Of a stretch of 51,795 bases of DNA, positions 13,301 to 22,960 are shown piece after piece (the first letter of the stretch is position 1; each line of letters opens with the position of its first letter). The translations under genes and the position numbers were made by a program. The DNA is from Branchiostoma floridae (lineage: Eukaryota > Chordata > Leptocardii > Amphioxiformes > Branchiostomatidae). The stretch spans positions 25,356,992 to 25,408,786 of the forward strand of contig NC_049986.1 in NCBI RefSeq assembly GCF_000003815.2, given 5' to 3'. The notes under the pieces were generated by a model. That model saw only the letters and a program-made list of their open reading frames with translations. It was not told the DNA's origin and did no database searches.

Positions 13301-16300
13301 CAATACTGCAGGTCTCATACCACAGTTCATTGAACTCTCAAAACAACATTTGGTGAACAAACATAAAATTATACTGTTGTGTAGCATATATTATTTGATT
13401 TGTTTCACAAAAAGGACCATTTTCACTTTTCCCGAAGACGTTTAATACAGAGGTTTACAGAAGAGTGACCGTCCTGACGCCCCCCTCCCGCCCGCCCAGT
13501 GTTCAGTACTGATTGCTGGCAGGGACGACGACATGATTCAATTCCACAGACCCGGCCGGACCTTTGGCACGAGTCGCACCAGGGGAAGTAAATCTACAAG
13601 TCACCAGGGGCTGGGTTATCTAAGGACAGCAGAATGAAGCTGAATGTCTCGGTCTGCTGGGTCGACCTTGGCTCGAGTTTGGTTTGTACAAAGTCACAAA
13701 CCTCTGGAACGTACCAAGCCGTATTCTTTGGGGTTCTTGTGCCGAAGTCCTGAAATCCACAAAAACCTCCAATCTCTATAATCTCAACAAGAAGTCAAAA
13801 ATGATGACCCTCAATTCCATAGGACAGATAAGTAGTAAATCAACTATAGAAGTGACCTATTCACAAACTTGCAAGTTCCAACACAAGGTTCCTTTTCACA
13901 GCCACACAGCTGTGCCTGTCCCTGGTGCTGAATAACAACAGAAAGAGAGGAACTACACATTCTACTGATGCCTACAACATCCTCAGAGTCCAGCCTTAGT
14001 ACAGTAGAAGCCAGTTAATTGCACATCGGATTAACACACACTTCTGTTAACTGCACCGAATCCCTGAATCCCAAACCGGTGCGGTGCAGCTAGATACTTC
14101 GCATTTTTACACCATCCGGATAATTGCACCAAATTCACTGGCAAATAGGCCGTGCAATTAAGCGGCTTCTACTGTAAAGATAATATATGGACTCAGCATA
14201 AGCCAACTGCTACAGCTGTCCCTGTCCCTGGTGCTGAATACAAACAGCAGAAGGTCAAGAGGAATGTATTCCAGTCTACAACAGCTATTGATGTGCCTTC
14301 TATCCGTAGTACAGGCTCTATAAACTCTACACTGTCTAGCTGTTTCTGTCCTAGTGCTGAACACCAACACCAAGAGAGGAACAACAGAATGTACTCAGGT
14401 CTACAACATCCAACTGTTATACATGTACTTGCAATCTGTAGTACAGGCTCTATAGACTCTAGACTAGCTGTTTCTGTCCTAGTGTTTAACACCAACACCA
14501 AGAGAGGAACCACACAATGTACTCAGGTCTACAACATCCAACTGTTAGACATGTACTTGCAATCTGCAGTACAAGCAAAAGAAAATTAAGCAAGTCTCTA
14601 TAGACTAACGCACAGTACACTTTGTCCCTATGCTCTACATGATATAGACAGTGATGCCTGTTCCTGGTGCAAGAAGTGCACCACATAATGTCTACATGTC
14701 TACACTACCTACAGGAATCAGTGCTACACTTTTCCCTATGACCTATATAGACAATGGTGCCTGTCCCTTGGCAGGATAACATCGCTGACTGGACGTCCCT
14801 CAGTCTACAGGAGAGGATAACCCTGGCTAGGGAAAGAAGAACCTGGAGGCAACTCTCTATCTTCATGGCTACCTTGTCCCCCCAACGACCTGGAGGTCAA
14901 GGGACTAGGTAGGTAGGTAGCCTGTCCCTGGTGCTGAATAACAACACCTTTCACAGTGGAAAAATGTCAGTGATGTCATTTTTATTAATTTACGACAACC
15001 CAGTCCCCGGTCTTTGTCTGACCTCACACGTGGTGACCGCGTGTCCGTCCTTGCCTATTCACACTTCCGCCCACCACACCGGGGCTCTCATTCTGTGTTT
15101 CGTCCGCGGGAAGCGAGGCGCACGGAGACTCGCTCCCCGGTTTTCGACCCACCGCCAACCCCTTATCTCCTCCAATATCCTTATCTTAGATAAACTGTAG
15201 TATTTGCGGTTACGTAGAGTTGTATTCATGATTAGTTTGTTATCATATGTCCCTGGTGCTGAATAACAACACCTTTCACATACATCAGTGATGAGGCTCT
15301 ACAATGGGAGAAAGTCTTGTCTCAGTTATGAGGTAGATATTTTCTCATCTATCGTATAAATAATTCTACATTTTAGTTATTGGTTCTTCCATGGGAGGCC
15401 ATGATCCGGACCAGCTGATAGTTGTAGATTAATAAAAAAACATGTCCCCAGCTCTGCTCTGTTCTGTGTGCTGATGGTAAACACGACTTTGTTACTCATT
15501 ACCTAACCTTTACTCATCAGGGCAATTAAAGTGTAATCAACTTGATAACATCATTAATTAGAGCAGTATGGAGTCTGCTGATGTAGCATCATCTCTAACA
15601 ATATAACCCCACTGTCCAAACTGGACAGAACATTCTCACTAATGTAGGACTGGTCAGTAGTTTGTCATGACATGTGTAACCTGCATGTTTTCAGGTTACT
15701 AACCTGCATTTATTATTACATTGTAGTTTTTACCAATCGTTAATATTCACAGAGTTTCTCTCGGATTGCAAACTACACAGTCAGTTACTCTGAGCCTCAA
15801 TGTCAGGCCGGGATATTGGATGGCACCTACACCAGGATGTTAGTCGCTAGTTGGTCCCCATTATCCATGGAGGTACTGTAATTCACTTTGTCTTCTCGGT
15901 ACCAAACTTTCACAGTCTGAGAAAATCTAACTTGTTCTTGGAACTAAATGTTCACGGTGAACAATAATTTGTTATTGTCACCAAGACAAATAATTTGTTA
16001 TATGTAATGATAACTTCATATTACAGTCCTCGCCGTGAAAAACGTGAACATAAAAATACATTGAAAAAATCAGGAATTACAGTAACCTATATCGGTTATT
16101 TTGAGGTATTTTGGGATATCGATGGCTGGTTATTTCAAACTGCAATATTTTGAAAATCTGGTACCCTTCCACCCATGTCTAACAAAAGTATCAATGTATA
16201 CATATATATGTACCTGAGTATATTGCCCTGGAATAACAAATAAAGTAAACTAAATTGTTACCATGAAACTAAAGTATTTATTTAGAGTCTGCCTATAGCT

Positions 16301-19300
16301 GCCCCAGTCTACTGCAGTGCCAGTCTGCCAGTGTGACAGTTTGAGGCTGTGTTTGTTGACTTTATCTGATCAGCCGTGACCGTAAATAAACAGGGTCCCA
16401 GCTGGTCTGAAGTTCCCAGCCAGCTCACTATAACAGGTGTACTATACAACTCTGCAGGGCACAAATATAGTCCAGTCACCCATATTAAATAGCTGTCTAT
16501 CTCTTACTAGACTATATCTTCTCACAGCTCCTTAGCAGCTCATACTTTAGGTGTACAGTCTTAAACCTACATGATCACAGGTGCACTGTACACGTCTGCA
16601 GAGCAGTAAATAGTAGTCCAAGTCACCCATATTAGACAGCTGTGTGTAGATATGTAAAAGTATATCGAACTGTTATCCCACCAAAGTTAACATCCATTGG
16701 CATAATACCGGTCGGTTTACTGCAATTTCTCAAGCAATGCTAATTTGGCAAATGATCAACGCATCATTTTCTCCTGGGTTACATGTTGCTGTTACAGCTT
16801 ACCTTTGCCACTTCTTCTGTGTAAATTATTTTGTCTCTCTGGTCCTGCTAAAAACATAATATCGTAATTGGAACACACCGCGGAATTGCACGGAGAACGG
16901 GCGCGTGGTTGGAAGGGGGTGCACTATACCGGCCGAACGAAACACGGCACAATTAACTGCCGCTATGTACCTTTATACATCCCCTGTTGTTCCTTTCTTT
17001 CCTGTAAGTAGTTGCACAAAACAAAAATCTGCATGAGCATACAAAAAGTCATGAGAAAATGGGCGTATACTGACAAGAATTTTCATTTAATTTTGGTCCG
17101 TCACAACCGCTATGACGTAAAACTTTACTGCTGGCCGTAGCATTAAAAATGGCGGGAAAATGGCGGTGTACGTTCAATTTGACCCATTCAGCTGTAGATC
17201 CGGGCGATAATGCAACGGTTCCTCACACTTTTACACGAGTTGTAGGTCACCAAAAGAAATTCAAGATTGCTGTTGAATCATGCTCGTCTTGTGCCGTGAG
17301 CACATGTGATTATTATCTACAAATCTGGCGATGAACGTGACAGTGTGTTTGTCCCACGACGAGCTCGCCTGCCCCGAAAATGACCTGAAAACTTTTGGCC
17401 TTGTTGTCTTCAAATGCATTGTTATCGATGCTTCGTAAATTATGTATTGGACACCTAGATGTCTGAAGTGTGCATACCTCAGAAATAACTATGGTTGCAT
17501 GTGTAGATCTCTTTAAGTTCCACTATTTTTAATCGACCGGTATAAGGCTTATGACCGGTATTATGCCAATGCATGTTAGATTTGTGTGACCATTGAGTCT
17601 AAGGTTGGAGTAATGATGCACAGATTACATTTCCAAAATACAATAAAAGGGAACAAAGTTTGCTCTTTGTCCATGAATTTCGTTCAGCGATCCTTCAAAT
17701 ATCTAACTGCAGAAAAGGGGTGCAAGAAATATCCATATCAAAAATTTGTCCCACCATAAGTGTGTATCTCTTGTTTTTATATGCTGTCTAAAGAAGAGAC
17801 CTCTCCAAAATCCTGCCCCTCTGATGACATCTGCTGTCCTTGTACATAATTGCAGTTCCTGTAATGTCCGTATTTCCGCCTGACTGTCGGAACAATGGGA
17901 AACTGCCATGTATTATTCATAGCTGCTTTGTGGGGGTGACATTTGTAGGGGGCATGCTGGGGGCATAGGACAATACACGATGCACACGTCAGGTAATACC
18001 TGGCACAGGTAATGCATGTACAGTACCTGCATAAAGGACACTGTACACAATACACAACAACACCTGCACAGGTAATACATGTACCTGCATAAGGGACAAT
18101 ACACAATACACAGGTAATACCTGCATGTACACAATACACAGGTAATACCTGCATGTACACAATACACAGGTAACACACCTGGCACAGGTAATACCTGCAC
18201 AGGTAATACATGTACCTGCATAAGGGACAATACACAATACACAGGTAATACCTGCATGTGCACCTTTACACAGGTAATACCTGGCACAGGTAATACCGGC
18301 ATGTACACAATACATGTGTAGGTAATACCTGCATGTACACATTACACAGGTAACACACCTGGCACAGGTAATACATGCATTGGCACAAAGCACACTCAGG
18401 TACTAGTAATACCTGCATGGGCACCATACTGTATACACAAATAACACCTGCATATGCACTATACACAGGTAACACACCACACAGATAACACCATCATGTG
18501 CACAACAGGTAATACACCTGGCACAGGTAATACCTGCATTAGGAACACTGTACACAACACATTGGTAATGCCTGTATGGGGACTGTATAACACACCTTGT
18601 AGTTGCACAGGTCATCAGCATGGCACACCTGACACAGGTAACACACCTGACACAGGTAATATCACACACCTGACACAGGTAACACACAACACAACAAACC
18701 AACAGGTAACCAACATTACACAGTACAGTACAGACGTGTCCTTACCTTGGCAGCTTCTTCGTGAGTCATTTTCTCAAAGTTCAAGTCGTTGACTCTTAAG
18801 ATCTGGTCCCCGACGAGGAGACCCTCCTTCTCGGAGAGGCTGTCTGGGTCCACACAGGAGACATAGATCCCCACTCCGTGCTCCCAGCCTCCTCGAATAC
18901 TGAACCCCATCCCCTCCTTACTACTCGCTGGTTTCTTAATCACAATCTTACGCATGTCCTGTAAGGAATCTGTGGCAAAGTTCTGAGGTTCGTTCGTCTT
19001 CTTGTAGGTTTTCGTCTTGAGTTCGGGCTCGGCCGTGGGAGGTCCGAGCGGTTTCCGCGCCATTTCCGGTTCCGATATCGTACTAACCGGCCGGTTTAGG
19101 AGTTCGACGCTCCCACGGCTTAGCGGCCGACCGGACGCAACCGGCATGCTGGCCGCGCGGTGGATTCCCGGCGCCTTCGACAGAAACGCCTCCGACGTGT
19201 GCATGTCGAACAGCGCCTGGTCGGATTTCGGAATGACCTTCCGTAAAAGCGAGAAAAGTTGTCGTTTCTCCGGCGTGTCCAGCAGAATGCGGAGGTTATA

Positions 19301-19486
19301 GACAAGGTCGTACACGTTCCGTTTGTAGTGGTAGTCGTTGAGCGCCTGAACGAACTCCTGGCGCTCCGCCTCATCAAGCGAAACGTTCAGGTGGTCGTGA
19401 AGCCGGCGCACGTTGCTCGACAACGACCTACGACCCAGGCTCCGCGTCTCCACGTGCAGCATGGGATCACTCCGCTTGGCCGCCAT
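1160..19486 (-). CDS. WHRN: Whirlin-like scaffold protein, 5' part of gene (7 exons, 3' end off window)
   Basis: Whirlin is a PDZ scaffold of hair-cell stereocilia and photoreceptor periciliary complexes in vertebrates. Seven minus-strand exons (18746-19486, 9719-9931, 9172-9297, 8314-8522, 4499-4549, 3501-3549, 1160-1309) join without phase conflict into about 513 residues. Order: harmonin-homology domain (about residues 17-95), PDZ1 (about 185-265, carboxylate loop GMGFSIRGG), PDZ2 (about 320-405, loop SLGLMIRGG), then an acidic/basic linker. The stretches TWVDPQGRSISPP and TIKDVGRLPYARTT are diagnostic of whirlin rather than PDZD7. The second HHD and third PDZ of vertebrate whirlin are not in the window and should lie left of position 1160. 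Introns are loaded with minisatellites and MITEs. Start is the ATG at 19486, in a strong AAGATGGCG context. The protein family is near certain; orthology rests on remembered family sequences. Confidence 0.88.
1273..2130. repeat. WHRN exon-7 boundary minisatellite, five copies (164-194 bp)
   Basis: The block CTGACGTCCTAAGCTGCTCC...GCTCTGCC occurs at about 1273 (genuine exon 7), 1437, 1631, 1801 and 1973. Each carries about 38 bp of exon head, the acceptor, and intronic filler built from shorter GTTACAAGCTGTGAG/TTACTGTCAGTAA motifs. The upstream copies lack the exon's donor and so act only as acceptor-bearing partial exons. Confidence 0.9.
2597..2745. repeat. C-rich 25-bp minisatellite, about 5-6 copies
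   Basis: The unit is CATGTGAGCAGTGCTACC followed by a C run of variable length. It is intronic in WHRN. Confidence 0.9.
2771..2987. mobile_element. Hairpin MITE, about 217 bp
   Basis: The left arm ATAGGATATTTGAGATTTCT is mirrored by the right arm near 2950-2987 in reverse complement (about 29 of 31 positions over TAGGATATT.GAGATTTCTTTTACACAAC). There is no coding content and no clear target duplication. Confidence 0.7.
3221..3363. mobile_element. Hairpin MITE, about 143 bp
   Basis: Long imperfect inverted arms run from CCAACTCAAGAAAACGTTAG to its mirror AACGTTTTTTGAGGTGG, and include TATAGAGGTCTTC.CAAGATTG on both arms. It lies between WHRN exons 6 and 7. Confidence 0.75.
3501..3549 (-). 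CDS. WHRN: WHRN exon 6: small Ser/Arg linker exon
   Basis: A 49-bp exon with a strong polypyrimidine acceptor (ccttctctcctctcag) and donor GAG|gtaggt. It continues exon 5 in phase, completes a Ser codon, and encodes SSAANSTLPRRRKDTE, ending in phase 0. Function is unknown; it is an inter-domain linker. Confidence 0.72.
3655..3992. mobile_element. hAT-type non-autonomous element with 8-bp TSD
   Basis: Terminal inverted repeat CAGGGTTGTAGCCAGC at the left faces GCTGGCTACAACACAG at the right. Exact 8-bp duplications ACTATAAT lie at 3647-3654 and 3993-4000. The interior carries two CCGTC..TGACGGA palindromes. An 8-bp TSD with a CAGGG-like terminus fits the hAT superfamily. No transposase is present. 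Confidence 0.85.
4499..4549 (-). CDS. WHRN: WHRN exon 5: small charged linker exon
   Basis: A 51-bp exon with acceptor gccgccatcag|G and donor CAG|gtgggt. Its phase (2 in, 2 out) matches exon 4 and exon 6, and only this frame is open. It encodes KKSEADEPANSEYDAD. No family motif is present; support comes from splice sites and the phase chain. Confidence 0.72.
4879..5308. repeat. 39-bp minisatellite with dimeric higher-order structure, 11 copies
   Basis: The unit contains GATTGGGGAGGGG(A/T)GCAG then ATTGCCTTCCCCATG. The last eight copies alternate strictly between an ATAAC/GAG form and an ATACC/GTG form, giving a 78-bp higher-order repeat. All frames are open because 39 is divisible by three. 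Confidence 0.95.
5412..5658. repeat. 23-bp minisatellite, about 11 copies
   Basis: The unit is CACCATGACTACAATTCTCC plus TGT. It is intronic in WHRN. Confidence 0.95.
6020..6480. repeat. Two short diverged repeat families
   Basis: At 6020-6160 a roughly 70-bp unit with CTGACTTATTCTGTAAGTAC occurs two to three times. At 6300-6480 a GTGAAAGTTAGTTACCTGG..AGGTGTGTCTG unit occurs about three times. Confidence 0.7.
6523..6975. repeat. Composite minisatellite
   Basis: The core GTAGGGATGTGCAAAACATT occurs about ten times, intermittently extended by CAAACAAAGGTCTGTATCC. It is followed at 7003 by a G/C homopolymer tract. Confidence 0.9.
7000..7900. other. AT-rich intronic block with weak inverted ends
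   Basis: No gene was seen. GGCTTACTCTACG at about 7040 and its inverted form CGTAGAGTAAGGC at about 7875 suggest a roughly 840-bp inserted element, but the ends are poorly matched. The X-box-like palindrome GTTGCCATGGCAAC lies at 7701-7714. Confidence 0.35.
8314..8522 (-). CDS. WHRN: WHRN exon 4: second half of PDZ2
   Basis: A 209-bp exon with acceptor acgcag|GTGGGA and donor GACAA|gtaagt, ending in phase 2. It encodes VGDQILDVNSVNFLSISHDE, AVRILKTSKHMMMTIKDVGR, LPYARTTYDRTQW and a short tail. This completes PDZ2 and the whirlin-type extension. The 5' edge plus about 30 bp of intron is copied five more times upstream at 62-bp spacing. Confidence 0.92.
8524..8830. repeat. WHRN exon-4 boundary minisatellite, 62-bp unit
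   Basis: Five extra copies (the last partial) of a 62-bp unit starting near 8569, 8631, 8693, 8755 and 8817. Each holds the acceptor, about 40 bp of exon 4 head (VGDQILDVNSVNF) and about 20 bp of intron. The unit is not a multiple of three, so use of an upstream acceptor would shift frame. Confidence 0.93.
9172..9297 (-). CDS. WHRN: WHRN exon 3: first half of PDZ2
   Basis: A 42-codon, phase 0-0 exon with acceptor cctccag|GTGAAC and donor AAG|gtgagt. The product runs VNLVVGEGSSLGLMIRGG then KEFDLGIYITGVDPYSVAEE, the start of PDZ2 including the carboxylate-binding loop SLGLMI. A short internal part of this exon (the GGAAGG/CCGCGGATCATCAGG block) recurs in the intron at 9360-9385. Confidence 0.92.
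9499..9756. repeat. WHRN exon-2 3'-boundary repeat, four copies including the genuine one
   Basis: The block ACTGACCTTCCTCTCATCGG plus AGTCCTTGAGCAGG occurs at about 9499 (diverged), 9572, 9648 and 9713 (genuine). On the minus strand each copy supplies the last 31 bp of exon 2 followed by a gtcagt-type donor. Confidence 0.88.
9719..9931 (-). CDS. WHRN: WHRN exon 2: end of PDZ1 and inter-PDZ linker
   Basis: A 71-codon, phase 0-0 exon with acceptor tttacag|ATATTC and donor AAG|gtcagt. It opens with the last PDZ1 strand and helix (GRKFVLLVRQVGRIPKSYV), continues through the whirlin-diagnostic TWVDPQGRSISPP and ends KDSDERK. Both edges are tandemly copied: about 60 bp of the 5' edge plus intron lies upstream in five more copies, and about 31 bp of the 3' edge with its donor lies downstream in three more copies. 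Confidence 0.9.
9868..10565. repeat. WHRN exon-2 5'-boundary minisatellite, six copies (132-141 bp)
   Basis: GACTTGGGTATTCTGCCGAC recurs at about 9869 (genuine), 10009, 10151, 10283, 10417 and, diverged, 10551. Each full unit carries 60 or more bp of exon head, the acceptor and a CAACAACAGTAAA-rich intron piece. All three minus frames stay open through most of the array. Confidence 0.93.
10570..11510. other. WHRN intron 1, no feature seen
   Basis: Ordinary AT-rich intronic sequence. No exon, convincing ORF or strong repeat was found. A palindrome GGTTACCATGGCAACC lies near 10795. Confidence 0.5.
11516..11906. mobile_element. TA-flanked MITE, 391 bp
   Basis: Terminal inverted repeats of about 60 bp begin CACCTTTCTCACACGGCGGC at the left and CACCTTTCTCACGCGGCGGC (reverse strand) at the right. 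Both also share TCAATGAGGCAAA further in. TA dinucleotides flank both ends (11514-11515 and 11907-11908), as in Tc1/mariner-type insertions. Non-coding. Confidence 0.82.
12655..12775. repeat. ATATATGGTCATTAGTAC minisatellite, about 6 copies
   Basis: A unit of about 20 bp alternates AGTACAAT and AGTACTAT. The neighbouring 11910-12650 and 12780-13900 stretches show no gene or clear repeat. Confidence 0.9.
13915..15275. repeat. Diverged repeat family with CCTGGTGCTGAATAACAAC core
   Basis: The motif (TGTCC)CTGGTGCTGAATA recurs at about 13919, 14220, 14350, 14487 (altered), 14927 and 15249, embedded in larger blocks containing TCTACAACATCCAACTGTTA. ORFs here follow the repeats and are not credible genes. 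Confidence 0.65.
14002..14174. mobile_element. pogo/Tigger-like MITE, 173 bp
   Basis: Inverted termini CAGTAGAAGCCAGTTAATTG (left) and CAGTAGAAGCCGCTTAATTG (right, reverse strand) are flanked by TA on both sides. This fits a Tc1-mariner/pogo-type target. Non-coding, inside WHRN intron 1. Confidence 0.85.
15300..16680. other. WHRN intron 1, no feature seen
   Basis: AT-rich intron with no gene, exon or strong repeat recognised. Two short related stretches at about 16440 and 16600 (CTCTGCAG..CA..AATA.AGTCCA) suggest an old duplication. Confidence 0.45.
16688..17578. mobile_element. Inverted-repeat DNA element, about 890 bp, non-autonomous
   Basis: Left TAACATCCATTGGCATAATA plus CCGGTC is matched by right TAACATGCATTGGCATAATA plus CCGGTC on the opposite strand. 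The only ORF inside (61 codons at 17149-17334) resembles nothing I recognise. No transposase motif was seen. The target duplication could not be defined. Confidence 0.75.
17975..18715. repeat. CAGGTAATACCTG-rich minisatellite next to the exon-1 donor
   Basis: Dozens of CAGGTAATACCTG, ACACAGGTAA and GGCACAGGTAATAC motifs fill the first 750 bp of WHRN intron 1. The core is an odd palindrome containing E-box/ZEB-like CAGGTA and, on the transcribed strand, CAG|GTATTA donor-like sites. Confidence 0.9.
18746..19486 (-). CDS. WHRN: WHRN exon 1: HHD and most of PDZ1
   Basis: A 741-bp open exon of 247 codons ends in phase 0 at AAG|gtaagg. It begins MAAKRSDPMLHVETRS. The helical harmonin-homology domain follows (SSNVRRLHDHL, YHYKRNVYDLVYNLRILL, KVIPKSDQALFDMH). 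A Ser/Pro-rich linker of about 75 residues then leads into PDZ1 (SIRGGWEHGVGIYVS, EKEGLLVGDQILRVND, ending HEEAAK). An in-frame ATG at 19531 would add 15 residues (MVCLQVSFFFVQESK), but the 19486 ATG has the better Kozak context and family-like N-terminus. Codon third positions are C/G-rich, unlike the flanking intron. Confidence 0.93.
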
Positions 19487-19599
19487 CTTGGATTCTTGGA
19501 CAAAGAAAAAAGAAACTTGTAAGCAAACCACATGATAAACAACATTGATACCAACTTAGTATGATCCCTTTGCCCTTGTTCCCGGAATGTTGTCAAACT

Positions 19600-20600
19600 T
19601 TTCTTCGTTTACATCAGACATATTTACACAAACATAACATTAAGATATTGCATGTGCATGTACCGATGCAATGAACAGTCATCATCAACCTATGATATAC
19701 TATCATTAACATAAATAATGTTCTGGTCCCCATGACACTCTGGGAGGTTAAAATTTCCTGCAGACAGGTTAAGACCAACAGGTGCTCTGAAAGGACAGAC
19801 CTTGCAGGTGTAGGACTAGGAGACTGGATGTGTTACTTCCCACCGTAACAGTGCGCTCTTTTGGCACTACATGTACATGTGTGCAGGGAAGGGAGGGGGG
19901 TGCTATGATAGCTTCATGAATCTATCCAATAAAAGAGGTCATTGTGTCATTTCCCCCCATTTCTGTTGTTTGAAACATGCTGTGTACAGAGCTTGAAATC
20001 CTGAGTGCATATAATTATGAAACAGGTTAGTGCAGTGGGGCCCAGTAATCATTCACTGATACCGGCACTGTTCCAATTGTACAGTAAACAAGCCCAGGTA
20101 TCACAGTTGTTACCTGCACTGTTCCATGTACTGTAGTTAAGTGTTGATGTGAGTGGAGCCCCCAGTGGTAAACGAGTCCAGGTATCACTGATGTTACCTG
20201 CACAGCTCAAGCCAGGTGTACAGAAGGGTTTGATGTGGGTTTGTGTTCGTTCTACTGATTGTTACCAGCTGTGAATTGCCAGAGAAAGAATCAAAATGGT
20301 TCTATAATAGTTTTTCAGTTTGATGTAAGAATTTTTGCCCCCAGACACAAATTAGTTGCCTTGTGTCTGAATTTCGCTTGTTACACTACAGGCATGTAAA
20401 AAAATTAGAAAGATTCCAGCTTTTTCATTGGCAGATTTCACAACCTCCAAGTTTAACGATGTTCTGATTTAGGCAAACGAACCTGGCGCTTTGTTTGCTC
20501 CAATAGGAGTGGTCCGGCGGTGGTTGAACCTCCTGCATCTATTTATAGAACATGTCTGTACACCATAACACCTGCAATACAGGCAGAGGGCTGTGCTGCA
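19600..20600. other. WHRN upstream flank, no feature seen
   Basis: Presumed 5' flank or 5' UTR intron of WHRN. No coding exon was found. Two diverged roughly 110-bp blocks near 20030-20220 share the phrase CAGGTATCAC..TGTTACCTGCAC. Confidence 0.4.
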
Positions 20601-20606
20601 CTTGTT

Positions 20607-20975
20607 AGGCCACACCAATTTAATTTCTTGGTTCACGGATTTTTTCATAAAAAATATGGAGCGAGAGGGCGAAATAAAAATAAAAATAAAAATTGTAAAA
20701 TGGTTGGGGTAAAGGTAAGGGCTAATGCAAAACGTAAAGAATAAAAAGTTTTCAGCTTGAAAAAAGTACAAAAGTCTATTACTGTACAGTAACAGCACCT
20801 GTTCATTGAAAATTACAAAAGTAGTGTCATCTTTTATGTTTGCTACACCAGAAAGTTGGTGAATGGTTTCATTTATGGTGAAAATTTGCTGAGTGGTAAT
20901 TTTTATTTTTATTTTTTTTTCAAAAAAATAGGAGCGAGCGAATCCGTGAACCAAGACATTAAATTGGTGTGGCCT
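20607..20975. mobile_element. MITE with long inverted repeat, 369 bp
   Basis: Left AGGCCACACCAATTTAAT then CTTGGTTCACGGAT, and A-rich AATAAAAATAAAAATAAAAA, are matched in reverse complement at 20890-20975. Non-coding. Confidence 0.8.
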
Positions 20976-22039
20976 TATGGTGTGACGAATTGGAAAGCCG
21001 TTGCCAGTAAATTTGTCATGTCTATAATATGATTTAGATGACCCAATAAAGACTATAACTCTGAAGTTACAGTGTATAACGGTGACCTGTTGATTTGTTT
21101 ACCTTAACCTCAGCTTACGGAAACGAGAGTAAACAAACTGCCGCTATGATGTTTACTCATGGCAAGGGGTAAATAAAAATGTCTGCAGTTGGACCGACAG
21201 TCTTAGCTGTACCAAAACAATCATGTTTCTTGGACTTTCTCTGAATAATGAAAGAGAATGGGAACATGATTTTCATAAAAGTCACAGAAATTGCGTAGAA
21301 TTATACGGTTTATATATAATGAATGATTTCGAGCTTGCTTCATGGACATCAATTTCAATTGATGGATTTAGGGGACATCAACACCAGATTGATACAATAA
21401 AGAAATCTGAGCTCCATGAGGGTCTGTATGGGGGGGGGGGGGATCCCAACAACACTGAATGAAGTAGCCTAAGTAAAATGATGAAGTAAAATCTAGCTAA
21501 AATCAAGGAAGACAATTATTCAAAATTTGGTCTCCTCTTATACGACGGCTTTCCTACAAAACATTATTTGTGGGAAATCACAGTCGAATAGGCTGGCTTA
21601 TAACGCCTTACAGGAAAGTGTCCTACAGACCCTCCCACTCCTGTCTGTACCCCAACCCCGATACTGCACCAGGCCTGCCCAGCCGATATCTGCACGGATA
21701 ATGCGGTTATACCCGGAACAAGCCGTAATAAACCCGGTCCGGCCCGTGTGGAGTGATATTAGCATGTTTATTTCCAGAATGCGGCCCGCAGCTAATCTGT
21801 ACAACAACAATAGAGGCGGAATCCCAGGTGACATTCCGGGAACAATGGCTGAACTGCTACACCCTGCAACAATGTAGCCATTTAATTAATGTAGCCATTA
21901 CAGCAGCAGGTCGGATTGTTACATTTCACATCAGAACTGCTACAGTTTACGGGATTTAAGGAATCTGGAGGTTCTATTCTAAGATTTGGTTACCAGAGAA
22001 CCAGAAGGAAGGCGTCAGTTCCGTACATATATCCGATTT

Positions 22040-22480
22040 TCTCTATTTTGGGGCGGTCGGCGTTCCGCGAACGTAAACGTCATCTTGTAAGCGACGTTCG
22101 GGTTTACGTAACGTTACCTGGCGTTCAGCGGGGACGTCAGGCTGCTCACCTGACGTTCCTGACGCACTGCTGAGGTGTGTGAGAGGCTGTAAAACGTCCC
22201 ACCTGTCGTACGTACCTGTACAGTGACACCTGTCCTGCGCGAGCCCGGGTATAACGGTCCGGGTTGGCGGGCCGGGCCCGATCAGTTACCGGGCGTGTGC
22301 GGGAGGGCTGGGCGGCGCGGGGCGGCCCTGGTCCCGCCCAGAGGAGCCGGCATGTCCGTACGGCAGGATCCGGGTGCGATGTCAGGGCAGGGACCGAGGG
22401 GAAACCTGCGGGAACATGACGGGAAGCCTGCTAACGCGTCAGGAGACACCTGCGGCACCTGTAGCCTGTACAACCCACTG
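22040..22480. promoter_or_regulatory. CpG-rich block, candidate bidirectional promoter region
   Basis: CpG is locally frequent (for example GGGCGGTCGGCGTTCCGCG and GTTTACGTAACGTTACC), unlike the flanks. It sits between divergently oriented WHRN and CISD3. Long ORFs on both strands reflect GC content; none shows a known domain. Promoter function is inference. Confidence 0.3.
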
Positions 22481-22524
22481 CGCAACCCGTCTGCGCAGGG
22501 CGGATCAGATGACAGCATCACAAG

Positions 22525-22960
22525 CAGATAGTCTCGCTACCAGGCGGCGCGGAGCAAGGACGTTACACTCGCTACGGCCCTCGCTATTAAAACAGGCAAC
22601 GTAGAGGAATAGTATAGCCTCGCTACAGCCCTCGCTTCCTGATGATGTGGAGGAAACATGATAGCCTCGCTCTTACGGCTTTTCTGGGGGCTCTGGATGC
22701 ATCAGCAACACTAGCAAATAGACTCGCTACCAGGCTATGTGAAAGATACCTATTAAAAAAATACAGTACTAACCTAATACATGTATTAGCCTCCCTTCAA
22801 CTTCAAGACTCGCTTGCTTCCACCGTACGTGAAGGAAACATGATAGCCTCGCTCTTACAGCTTTCCTGGGTGCTGAATGTATCAGCATCACTGGCAGATA
22901 GACTGGCTACCAGGCAACGCGGGGATCTTGTAGCTCTAGCCATACATTGTAGATCACCCA
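22525..22960. repeat. Diverged tandem repeat, about 180-bp unit
   Basis: GATAGCCTCGCTCTTACRGC and GATAGACTCGCTACCAGGC blocks occur two to three times. The downstream stretch to 23790 shows only AT-rich DNA, a (GTTT)n run at 23157 and a poly-A run at 23455, possibly an old retroposon end. Confidence 0.7.

Noticed and set aside
17777-18792. Cys/Tyr-rich repeat ORFs (YYLCQV...)
   Set aside because: Translations of the CAGGTAATACCTG array in WHRN intron 1.
9172-19486. Assignment of the minus-strand PDZ gene to PDZD7 or harmonin
   Set aside because: The linker TWVDPQGRSISPP, the DVGRLPYARTT tail and an HHD followed by two PDZ domains fit whirlin better.
22223-22604. GC-rich ORFs as a novel gene
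   Set aside because: Open on both strands, no domain, and better explained by a CpG-rich block.
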